This document shows positions 7,578 through 13,533 of a DNA stretch of 17,345 nucleotides, in pieces. Below the pieces are notes generated by a model that was not told where the DNA came from, did not search any database, and saw only the letters and a program-made list of their open reading frames with translations. This stretch comes from JAUZPB01 sp037140715 (GTDB lineage: Bacteria; Bacteroidota; Ignavibacteria; Ignavibacteriales; SURF-24), in the NCBI GenBank assembly GCA_037140715.1, contig JBAXDX010000061.1:1-17345 (forward strand). Reading direction: 5' to 3'. Position 1 is the first letter of the stretch. The number at the start of each line of letters is the position of its first letter. The position numbers were made by a program, and so were the translations under genes.

Positions 7578-8241
7578 TTGCCACTTCCTTTTGACTGCTA
7601 CTCTTAAGTTTTCTGATTAGGTCTTCAACCGACTCTTCCATAAGCGGCATCGAAAGCTTAATGCTCCGAATGAAATAATTATAGAAAATAACAGCGGGAA
7701 CGGCCACAAGCAAGCCTGCCGCAGTTGAGATCAGCGCCTCCGAAATACCGCTCATTACGCCAAGATAGCTGGAAGCTTCGTTAACTGAGAGAGCCTGAAA
7801 TGACCTGATGATACCAATTACAGTTCCAAACAGACCAATAAACGGAGAAATGCTACCGAGCGTGGACAAAATACCAAGACCTCGTTCCAGCTTTATCAAT
7901 TCCTTATCAAGTCTGCGCAAAGCGTTTTCCTGAAGTTCTTCCTTCGGGAGTTTATAGTTTTCTATTATATACTTATAAACATTTGTAACTGGCGACTTTA
8001 TAGTAAAGAAGAGCCATCTCCAGGTAGTAAATTTGGTAATGTAATGAGCTTCTTTCAAGTCGCCTGTAGCAAGGCTGACCATTAGCTTTTCTTTCAGGTC
8101 ATTGAGATACTTTTCTTTAAGCCCCTGAAAAACTACCGCTTTCTCGATTACTACTTTTAAAGATAATATTGAGCAGAAAATAAGCACAAAGATTGTATAG
8201 CCACCTTTAGTCAGCAAATCCAGTACTGAGTTATAAATCAT
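7564..8241 (-). CDS. MotA/TolQ/ExbB proton channel family protein
   Basis: The 225-residue protein is the membrane stator subunit that pairs with the downstream ExbD-like protein. A first membrane helix (about residues 14-36) is followed by a cytoplasmic loop. The family core GILSTLGSISPFIGLFGTVIGI forms the second helix, and SGISEALISTAAGLLVAVPAVIFYNYF the third. The GTV and ISTAAGL motifs line the proton path in ExbB/TolQ. Length matches the family (about 220-240). The gene lies 146 bases after the TPR gene on the same strand and overlaps exbD, suggesting a TPR-exbB-exbD unit. No strong ribosome site was identified. Confidence 0.93.
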   Translation of the reverse strand: MIYNSVLDLLTKGGYTIFVLIFCSILSLKVVIEKAVVFQGLKEKYLNDLKEKLMVSLATGDLKEAHYITKFTTWRWLFFTIKSPVTNVYKYIIENYKLPKEELQENALRRLDKELIKLERGLGILSTLGSISPFIGLFGTVIGIIRSFQALSVNEASSYLGVMSGISEALISTAAGLLVAVPAVIFYNYFIRSIKLSMPLMEESVEDLIRKLKSSSQKEVANAKV

Positions 8242-8287
8242 TACACACCTTCTATAATTGTTTCATTTTTGTAAATAAATCCATCAG

Positions 8288-8304
8288 GAAAGGAGCATCC
8301 TTTC
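8288..8304. repeat. Short inverted repeat between TPR gene and exbB-like gene
   Basis: GAAAGG (8288-8293) and CCTTTC (8299-8304) form a perfect 6-bp stem around AGCAT. It lies in the 146-base gap between the two - strand genes. It has no T-run on the - strand, so it is more likely an mRNA structure or binding site than a terminator. Confidence 0.35.
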
Positions 8305-8387
8305 ATAATCTGTTAACTCGGATAAGATTAAGAAAGTCGCTTGTTGCCCGAAGATTTTGAGCCGATACATAACAGACTTCATTTCTG

Positions 8388-9560
8388 TTATTTTTTTTTC
8401 TGCTTATCCATATTTTCCTTAGCTTTCATGAAAGCAATCTGCGATTCACAGGCTTTCCTGAAGTTAGGATCCTTTGCTCCAACGGTAAAGTTTTCAACCG
8501 CTTTAGCTTTATCGCCCCTGTTCATATAAATAACACCTCTATAATAAGCCAGACCTCCATCGGTAACAGTTTTCTTGAACTGAGCGGCTTTATCAAGCGA
8601 GGCTAATGCCAGATCGTTCTGCTTCTTTTCAGTATAAGCTTTTGCGAGTCCGAGATAAGCCTGGTCCAGGTCAGAGGTTTCAGTTGCTTTCTTAAATATT
8701 TCGATTGCCTTGTCATATTTCTTTTCCCTGAGGAACGAATTACCCAGAGCAACGTATGTCGTCAGCATACCTTCCTTAATACTAACTTTGCGTTCGGCGT
8801 TTTCCGTCAGGCTGAGAGCTGTCTCGTAATTGCCTATAGCGGACTCATAATTCTTAATCGTAACCTGCGCACCGGCAAGAGCAAGGTAAGCAAGGTCAAA
8901 CTTATCGTTAACGGCTATGCACGCATTAAGAGCGGAGATTGCTTCTTCAGGCTTGTTAGCTTTTCTGAGCGTCAGACCTTTTTGATAATATGTCTTATAA
9001 TCCTTGGAAATTGCAAGAGCCTGGTCGTAATTTTTTACAGCTTCATCGAAGTTATTTGCTTTGACAAGTTCGTTGCCTTTATTATAGAACTCAATTGCCA
9101 CGTTACTTTGGGCAAGAGCAATTGACTTTTCAGCTTCTTCCTTCATCGATGGAGTTTTTGTTATTTCCAGAACTTTTTTATAACTGGCGATAGCTTCGCT
9201 GTAATTTTTCCGGGTAACATTAACATCCCCTAAATAATAGTACGCATTATCATTGTTAGCATCAAGAGCAATAGTTGCCTTAAAAGCTGTTATTGCCTCA
9301 TCCATTTTCTGAGCTTTCAGGAGAGCCTGACCTTTCAGAAGGCAGGTCTTTGCTGATTTAGAAATCTGAAGACTCGAATCAAAACTTGTGGCGGCATTGG
9401 CAAAATCGCCTGCCTTCATGTATTCAATTCCCTTGTTATAATAAATTGCTGCCTGCGGATCCATCTTTGCGGTTGAAGATGGTTCTGTCTGCTGAGCACT
9501 GACTGAGATAACCATTGACAGCGCGAAGATACTTGTAATAAAAAAGATTCTTTTCATCAT
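8388..9560 (-). CDS. Secreted tetratricopeptide-repeat (TPR) protein
   Basis: The 390-residue protein begins with a signal peptide (MMKRIFFITSIFALSMVISVSA, cleavage likely before QQ), so it acts in the periplasm or at the outer membrane. Nearly all of the mature part consists of TPR helices. Recognisable units include YYNKGIEYMKAGDFANAATSF, AYYYLGDVNVTRKNYSEAI, YNKGNELVKANNFDEAVKNY, LAYLALAGAQVTIKNYESAI and YVALGNSFLREKKYDKAIEIF. The C-terminus is Lys-rich (ENMDKQKKK). TPR proteins bind partner proteins; here the position just upstream of an exbB-exbD pair suggests it works with that motor, much as CpoB does with Tol in other bacteria. That link is an inference from position. Two ATG codons are adjacent at the start. 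Confidence 0.9.
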   Translation of the reverse strand: MMKRIFFITSIFALSMVISVSAQQTEPSSTAKMDPQAAIYYNKGIEYMKAGDFANAATSFDSSLQISKSAKTCLLKGQALLKAQKMDEAITAFKATIALDANNDNAYYYLGDVNVTRKNYSEAIASYKKVLEITKTPSMKEEAEKSIALAQSNVAIEFYNKGNELVKANNFDEAVKNYDQALAISKDYKTYYQKGLTLRKANKPEEAISALNACIAVNDKFDLAYLALAGAQVTIKNYESAIGNYETALSLTENAERKVSIKEGMLTTYVALGNSFLREKKYDKAIEIFKKATETSDLDQAYLGLAKAYTEKKQNDLALASLDKAAQFKKTVTDGGLAYYRGVIYMNRGDKAKAVENFTVGAKDPNFRKACESQIAFMKAKENMDKQKKK

Positions 9561-9635
9561 TGCCTTCTATATTAAGTTGTTTGTTTTTTCTAAATTAGTG
9601 CGGGAACTATACGAAACTCTTACACTCATAGAACT

Positions 9636-9648
9636 TCCGCATAGCGGA
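9636..9648. promoter_or_regulatory. Compact 5-3-5 inverted repeat, possible operator
   Basis: TCCGC-ATA-GCGGA is perfectly palindromic and GC-rich inside a very AT-rich divergent promoter region, about 75 bases upstream of the TPR gene start. It could be a regulator binding site. No regulator gene is nearby. Confidence 0.3.
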
Positions 9649-9818
9649 TAATTAAAAACTAATTTACAGGGAGTAAGATATGTCAGGAATAAAAAAAAAT
9701 CAATAAATAATTACAGTCTCTCTGCAATAATTGATAATTCTACATTAAAAAAAAGAGATTTGTTTCTCAAAAACATTGATAGTATTGTTTCGACTGTTAA
9801 ATTAACTGCAAAAAATGG

Positions 9819-9877
9819 ATTATAAAAGGTAATACAAGAAAAGCCGATTGCTTTTCATAAATAACATAATTAAGTTC
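9819..9877. repeat. Diverged dispersed repeat, copy A
   Basis: About 39 of 59 bases match positions 12378-12436 without gaps. The shared core is TTCATAAAT flanked by A-rich and T-rich arms. On the - strand both copies translate to related peptides (YVIYEKQSAFLV here, YAIYERERAFLV in the other). It ends about 80 bases before the YidD-domain gene. Confidence 0.45.
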
Positions 9878-9954
9878 ATCCTTGGAATTAGTTCTGGTTT
9901 TCCATACCTGATTAGACAAACAATGAATCACAGGAAGTTTATATTCATACGCGA

Positions 9955-10392
9955 ATGCTTCTATATAGTATAATTTTGTTCTGTTCATCCTTATCTGCTC
10001 AAACAGACTGGCAAAGATGGGAGAAAGCATATATTCCATACTCGGCATCGGACGATGAAGTAAGAACCAAACCTGGCAGAGAAAGAAAGTACGGCAACTT
10101 CGTGCTTGACGGCTCGAAGAAGCTTTATAATTTTTTCATCTCGGACCTTGATGGAGATAACTGCCCGTTTCAGCCTTCATGCTCTTTATTCTTTATCCAG
10201 TCGGTTAAGTTAACAGACATATTTCAGGGCGCGCTGATGTTTGCCGACCGATTTACGCGAGATATGAATCTCATTAAGATTAATCATTACCCCTTTTCCC
10301 GAAACGGGCGGCTGTATGATCCCGTGTGGAATTATACGCTCAGGCAGGAAAACATAAAGTTTATTCCATGTACAGAAACTGTAAATGAATAA
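9955..10392 (+). CDS. YidD-domain protein with an N-terminal signal peptide
   Basis: In this 145-residue protein residues about 70-125 match the YidD (membrane protein insertion efficiency factor) domain. The match is DNCPFQPSCSLFFIQSV, then FQGALMFADRFTRD, HYPFSRNGR and YDPV, corresponding to CRFxPTCSxYA... HPF...DPV. C70 and C76 are kept, but the third conserved cysteine (RC before HP) is absent. Standard YidD is a 70-90-residue cytoplasmic amphipathic protein near rnpA/yidC. This one starts with a signal peptide (MLLYSIILFCSSLSAQ) and so is probably periplasmic. A stop at 9913 and no other ATG/GTG/TTG fix the start; AGGAAG at 9932-9937 is rather far upstream. The stop overlaps the next gene's start by 8 bases. 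Function unknown. Confidence 0.8.
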   Translation: MLLYSIILFCSSLSAQTDWQRWEKAYIPYSASDDEVRTKPGRERKYGNFVLDGSKKLYNFFISDLDGDNCPFQPSCSLFFIQSVKLTDIFQGALMFADRFTRDMNLIKINHYPFSRNGRLYDPVWNYTLRQENIKFIPCTETVNE

Positions 10393-11296
10393 TCCCGGTC
10401 TTACAATCGCACGGTTTCTGCCGATATTCCTTCTGATAATCCTGTTTTCAAGCGCGGTATATCCATATAGCTGTTTATACACAGAAAATGATTCGGCAGA
10501 ATATCCGCTTGCATCACCACAAAATATTATCTGTTTTGCTGATTATCTTTACTGCCAGAAGGATTATTTAAGAGCAATTGGCGAGTATGAAAGAATCGCT
10601 CCGGCTTTATTAAACGATACAATCAAGTTTAAGATTGCTCTTGGCAATAAATATATTGGAAAAATCAGTCAGTCAGAGTCGTTGCTTTTTCTGCTTGGCA
10701 GTTCATCGATATTTTCAAACGAAGCAACGCTGGAATTGTTTAAGGGAAGATTCTTACGCAATGATTTTACGGGATTAAGAAATCTCTACGATAAACGCGA
10801 AATAACATCAGCAAAATACAACGAGAAAATAAAACAGATGTATTATCTCTCGTTTCTTTTTGACGAGGTGCCTTTGCCAGGGCACGAAAGCTTTACAAAT
10901 CTATTCCCTGCAACAGAAAGAAAATCAATCCTCGAATTTATTAACAGGAAGGAGAACCCGGAGTATAAAAGCCTGTGGAAAGCGGTTATGCTTTCAGCCT
11001 TACTACCCGGAGCGGGAAAGTTTTATACAGAAGAATACGGAGATGCCATTACCATCGCTATTGTAACGGGATTATCAGGTTATCTTGCCTGTGATAACTT
11101 TGCATCAGGGCATAACTTCCGCGCTATTGCCTTTACGGGACTGGGCGCGTTGTTTTATGCCGGGAATATTTACGGTTCCGCCGCCTCGGCTCAGATTTAT
11201 AATGCCCGGGTGAAGTTTAATCTTACTTCTGACCTGAAGCTGTACCTGAATAAGAATAATTACTTTCTGCCTGAATATGAAAATTTCTGTAAATAA
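10385..11296 (+). CDS. Exported TPR-like protein with C-terminal LPGxGxxYTxEY membrane module
   Basis: I do not recognise a named gene for this 303-residue protein. An N-terminal hydrophobic segment (about residues 9-28, FLPIFLLIILFSSAVYPY) should direct export. Residues about 45-180 look helical and TPR-like (ICFADYLYCQKDYLRAIGEYERI). The C-terminal part starts with SALLPGAGKFYTEEYGDAI (from about residue 203), followed by two or three small hydrophobic helices rich in Gly and Ala. This resembles the DUF5683-type module of Bacteroidota envelope proteins. The next gene product ends with the same kind of module (ILPGSGQIYTGEY), so the two are probably paralogues. It overlaps the YidD-domain gene by 8 bases and the next gene by 20, strongly implying coupled translation and a joint role. 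No catalytic motif is seen. Confidence 0.82.
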   Translation: MNNPGLTIARFLPIFLLIILFSSAVYPYSCLYTENDSAEYPLASPQNIICFADYLYCQKDYLRAIGEYERIAPALLNDTIKFKIALGNKYIGKISQSESLLFLLGSSSIFSNEATLELFKGRFLRNDFTGLRNLYDKREITSAKYNEKIKQMYYLSFLFDEVPLPGHESFTNLFPATERKSILEFINRKENPEYKSLWKAVMLSALLPGAGKFYTEEYGDAITIAIVTGLSGYLACDNFASGHNFRAIAFTGLGALFYAGNIYGSAASAQIYNARVKFNLTSDLKLYLNKNNYFLPEYENFCK

Positions 11297-12125
11297 ATTT
11301 CTGCTTGTCATCATTTTACCAGTTCTATTATCCTCCGGCGAATTGTGCGCTCAGGATTATATAAAAGAACAGTATGATTATTCGAAAGAGCTGTTTAAGA
11401 GCGAACAATATTTTGATGCCATAACAGAGCTGAAGCGCCTGCTGTTCTTTGATAAGTCCGGTGCGTATAATTTTGAAGCTAATTACCTGATTGCCCAAAG
11501 CTATAAAAGCGGCGCCAGGCTAAACGATGCGGTTAAGTATTTTACTATTTCGCAAATGTACGCTCGTAATGATTCGCTACTGTTTCAGGCAAAGCTTGAA
11601 GTTGTAAAGTGCAACATTCTTCGCCATACCGCAGGACAATCCTTAAATCTCCTGAATCAGCTTGAGCGGGACGAGCATTTCTCAAACATGCAAAGAGAGA
11701 TAATTTACTGGAAAGGCTGGAGCTATATGTTCATGGATATGTGGGATGAAGCCTCTCTTCAGTTTGGTAAAATCAGCGATAATCACCCGCTTAAAGAGTT
11801 GTCGGATAAGGTCGTAAAGGATAAATATTCCGTGTCATTCGCCAAAGTAATTTCTTATATTTTACCAGGGTCCGGACAAATTTATACGGGCGAATATCTC
11901 TCCGGACTAATGTCACTGGGCTGGGCCGGATTATTTGGATGCCTGAGCGCAGAGAGCTTTGTTGCAGACCGTGTTTTTGACGGATTTATTAACTCCGGAC
12001 TTTTCTTACGTTTTCATCACGGCAATATTCAGAATGCTGAAAAATTTGCTGTAGAAAAGAACAAGAGAATATCGGACAAAGCTTTAATTTATGTACAGTA
12101 TAATTACAAAGGACCAAAACCATAG
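11277..12125 (+). CDS. Exported TPR protein with LPGSGQIYTGEY membrane module
   Basis: The 282-residue protein is related to the preceding one. A signal peptide (FLLVIILPVLLSSGELCAQ, cleavage likely near AQ-DY) precedes TPR-like helices: YDYSKELFKSEQYFDAITELKRL, NYLIAQSYKSGARLNDAVKYF and YWKGWSYMFMDMWDEASLQF. From about residue 190 come VISYILPGSGQIYTGEYLSGLMSLGWAGLFGCL and further short hydrophobic helices, as in DUF5683-like proteins. The start lies inside the end of the preceding gene (20-base overlap, different frame), indicating translational coupling. It is the last gene of the yidD-like cluster, and a long repeat-rich gap follows. A role as scaffold or partner of the YidD-domain protein at the membrane is inference from linkage. 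Confidence 0.83.
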   Translation: MKISVNKFLLVIILPVLLSSGELCAQDYIKEQYDYSKELFKSEQYFDAITELKRLLFFDKSGAYNFEANYLIAQSYKSGARLNDAVKYFTISQMYARNDSLLFQAKLEVVKCNILRHTAGQSLNLLNQLERDEHFSNMQREIIYWKGWSYMFMDMWDEASLQFGKISDNHPLKELSDKVVKDKYSVSFAKVISYILPGSGQIYTGEYLSGLMSLGWAGLFGCLSAESFVADRVFDGFINSGLFLRFHHGNIQNAEKFAVEKNKRISDKALIYVQYNYKGPKP

Positions 12126-12151
12126 TCTGTTCCGACCCGTTTGCGGACTGA

Positions 12152-12169
12152 CGGATGTACGATAGATTT
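12152..12169 (+). repeat. 18-bp element, copy 1
   Basis: CGGATGTACGATAGATTT matches 16 of 18 bases of the reverse complement of copy 2 (12269-12286). The first 11 bases are identical, so the two form an inverted repeat 99 bases apart. It begins 26 bases after the stop of the second LPGxG-module gene. Confidence 0.65.
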
Positions 12170-12264
12170 CCCTGTTGATCATGCTCATTTTTACTGTTAC
12201 ACGGGCCGAAGTCCTGTTGCTGACATATTCCCGCCCCTGCCTGTTCCCGGAGTTGATAACCAAA

Positions 12265-12294
12265 AGAAAAATTTGTCGTACATCCGGTACGGAC
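12265..12294 (-). repeat. 18-bp element, copy 2, with stem-loop
   Basis: The core at 12269-12286 is the reverse complement of CGGATGTACGACAAATTT. About 26 of 30 bases (12265-12294) match copy 3 in the same orientation. As RNA, GTCGTAC pairs with GTACGGAC around ATCCG with one bulged G. Confidence 0.65.
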
Positions 12295-12377
12295 CTGCCA
12301 AAAATTTTACCGGAGAAGTGCATTCAGAATTTATGAGGCTCCCGGCTAACAGTATAAAACCCGTCTTACGTTCCTGC

Positions 12378-12436
12378 ATTATTAATACAATTACCAAAAA
12401 GGCTCTTTCCCGTTCATAAATGGCATATTTTATTTC
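12378..12436. repeat. Diverged dispersed repeat, copy B
   Basis: About 39 of 59 bases match 9819-9877. The - strand translation YAIYERERAFLV resembles YVIYEKQSAFLV of copy A. It directly precedes the 21-bp tandem array. Confidence 0.45.
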
Positions 12437-12456
12437 GGGACAGGTTTGGTGAATTG

Positions 12457-12664
12457 CAGAAACTGCTTGTGCACGGGCAGAAACTGCTTGTGTACGGGCA
12501 GAAATCGCTTGTGTACGGGCAGAAACTGCTTGTGTACGGGCAGAAATTGCTTGTGTACAGGCAGAAATCACTTGTGCACGGGCAGAAACTGCTTGTGCAC
12601 GGGCAGAAACTGCTTGTGTACGGGCAGAAACTGCTTGTGTATGGGCAGAAACTGCTTGTGTACT
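12457..12664. repeat. 21-bp tandem array, ten units
   Basis: Ten consecutive 21-bp units start CAGAAACTGCTTGTGTACG, at 12457, 12478, 12499, 12520, 12541, 12562, 12583, 12604, 12625 and 12646 (the last partial). Units differ at only a few positions. In RNA from the + strand each unit can fold UGCUUG-UGUA-CGGGCA (six pairs including two G-U), with GAAAC linkers. Several frames on both strands remain open only because the unit is a multiple of three. Confidence 0.95.
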
Positions 12665-12768
12665 AAAAAAAAATGCTTTATATGGAAATAATTGCGTCCG
12701 ATAAATTTTCCTTCAGGCACAATAAAATGCTATTTTCTGTTTTTTCATTCTGTATTATTCTTTTATTG

Positions 12769-12797
12769 AGAAAAATTTGTTGTACACCCGTACTGAC
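12769..12797 (-). repeat. 18-bp element, copy 3, with stem-loop
   Basis: The core at 12773-12790 matches copy 2 at 16 of 18 bases. GTTGTAC pairs with GTACTGAC around ACCC with one bulged base. Copies 2 and 3 lie 504 bases apart in direct orientation and bracket the dispersed repeat and the tandem array. Its TTTG (12776-12779) and the TAATTTA after it could also act as a promoter. Confidence 0.6.
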
Positions 12798-12804
12798 TAA
12801 TTTA
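12776..12804 (+). promoter_or_regulatory. Possible lemA promoter
   Basis: TTTG (12776-12779) and TAATTTA (12798-12804) are separated by 18 bases, close to the Bacteroidota -33/-7 arrangement. A second candidate -7 box is TATTTTAG at 12828-12835, followed by CGTT. It shares the TTTAGCGT string with the region before secD. Either would give a leader of roughly 80-115 bases before the lemA start. Confidence 0.3.
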
Positions 12805-12919
12805 ATGTGTTTTTAAAATATTTTTCTTATTTTAGCGTTGGTTATGAAAAACTTTGAATGAAAGCAAATTTGTGAGTGACACAGAGTCTCTATTACGCGG
12901 AATATTTTATGGAGGTTTA

Positions 12920-13525
12920 ATGAAAAAGGGATTATTAATAGGTTGTTCAATTGTTGTTGTTATACTGCTTGTTATTGCTGTACTCGTAATATGGGGTATC
13001 GGTGTATATAATAATCTTGTTACGTTAAATGAAAGCGTCAATCAGGCCTGGAGTCAGGTAGAAAATCAATATCAAAGAAGAACTGACCTGATTCCAAATC
13101 TTGTGAGTACTGTTAAGGGTTACGCCAATTTTGAAAAAGAAGTGTTAACCAAAGTAACTGAAGCGCGGGCAAGCGTTGGCGCAGTTAAAGCCACACCTGA
13201 GATATTGAACGATCCGCAGGCTTTCCAGCGCTTTCAGTCCGCTCAGAATAACCTTAGCGGAGCTTTGTCAAGACTGCTGGTTACTGTTGAGAATTATCCT
13301 AATCTAAAGGCTAATGAAAATTTCCTCAGTCTTCAGGCTCAGCTTGAAGGAACTGAAAACAGGATATCTGTTGAAAGAATGAAATTCAACCAGACCGTTC
13401 AGGACTACAATACCAGGATTAAGAGATTCCCTGCATTCGTATTTGCGGGTGTTAGTGGCTTTAAAGAGAAACAATACTTCAAATCGGCACCCGGTGCTGA
13501 GAATGCTCCCAAAGTCGAGTTTTAA
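12920..13525 (+). CDS. lemA: LemA family protein
   Basis: LemA proteins are small membrane-anchored helical proteins of poorly defined role, often paired with TPM-domain proteins. The 201-residue protein has an N-terminal membrane anchor (about residues 4-27, LLIGCSIVVVILLVIAVLVIWGI). The LemA core follows: VYNNLVTLNESVNQAWSQVENQYQRRTDLIPNLVSTVKGYANFEKEVL, and later NLKANENFLSLQAQLEGTENRISVERMKFN and YNTRIKRFP. I chose the ATG at 12920 because GGAGG (12911-12915) sits four bases before it. An upstream in-frame ATG at 12854 would add 22 residues with no ribosome site. The TPM-domain gene starts 8 bases after the stop, so the two form an operon. Confidence 0.96.
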   Translation: MKKGLLIGCSIVVVILLVIAVLVIWGIGVYNNLVTLNESVNQAWSQVENQYQRRTDLIPNLVSTVKGYANFEKEVLTKVTEARASVGAVKATPEILNDPQAFQRFQSAQNNLSGALSRLLVTVENYPNLKANENFLSLQAQLEGTENRISVERMKFNQTVQDYNTRIKRFPAFVFAGVSGFKEKQYFKSAPGAENAPKVEF

Positions 13526-13533
13526 GTTTAAGT

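Larger units (their letters stand above)
9561..9954. other. Divergent intergenic region between TPR gene and YidD-domain gene
   Basis: This 394-base AT-rich region separates divergent operons and should hold both promoters. On the - strand, TAATTTAG (9590-9597) resembles the -7 box TAnnTTTG about 30 bases before the TPR start. TCCGC-ATA-GCGGA (9636-9648) is a compact perfect inverted repeat that could be a protein-binding site. Positions 9819-9877 resemble 12378-12436 and are listed separately. No gene is seen. Confidence 0.5.
12126..12853. other. Repeat-rich intergenic region
   Basis: This 728-base stretch holds no convincing gene. It contains three copies of an 18-bp element (12152-12169 inverted; 12269-12286 and 12773-12790 direct), a dispersed repeat copy (12378-12436) and the 21-bp tandem array (12457-12664). 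Poly-A/T-rich DNA carrying the likely lemA promoter follows. A frame opening with TTG at 12141 has no ribosome site or recognisable motif and is not called. Confidence 0.7.

Noticed and set aside
9797..10048. 83-residue - strand frame overlapping the YidD-domain gene start
   Set aside because: It overlaps the well-supported + strand gene and contains the dispersed repeat. The similarity to the frame at 12197-12571 is reported as a repeat, not as a gene.
12141..12419. Possible 92-residue gene after the YidD cluster
   Set aside because: It has a TTG start, no ribosome site and no recognisable motif, and its frame runs through the 18-bp repeats and dispersed repeat copy B.
12457..12664. CRISPR array
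   Set aside because: Units are directly adjacent with no unique spacers of 25-40 bases, and no cas genes are nearby.
12446..12691. Cys-rich repeat protein (NCLCTGR heptads) and overlapping frames
   Set aside because: Three different frames on two strands are open through the same 21-bp array. None has a ribosome site, a signal peptide or a non-repeat domain.
12854..12919. Upstream ATG extending LemA by 22 residues
   Set aside because: GGAGG lies directly before the ATG at 12920, and LemA proteins normally start just before the membrane anchor.
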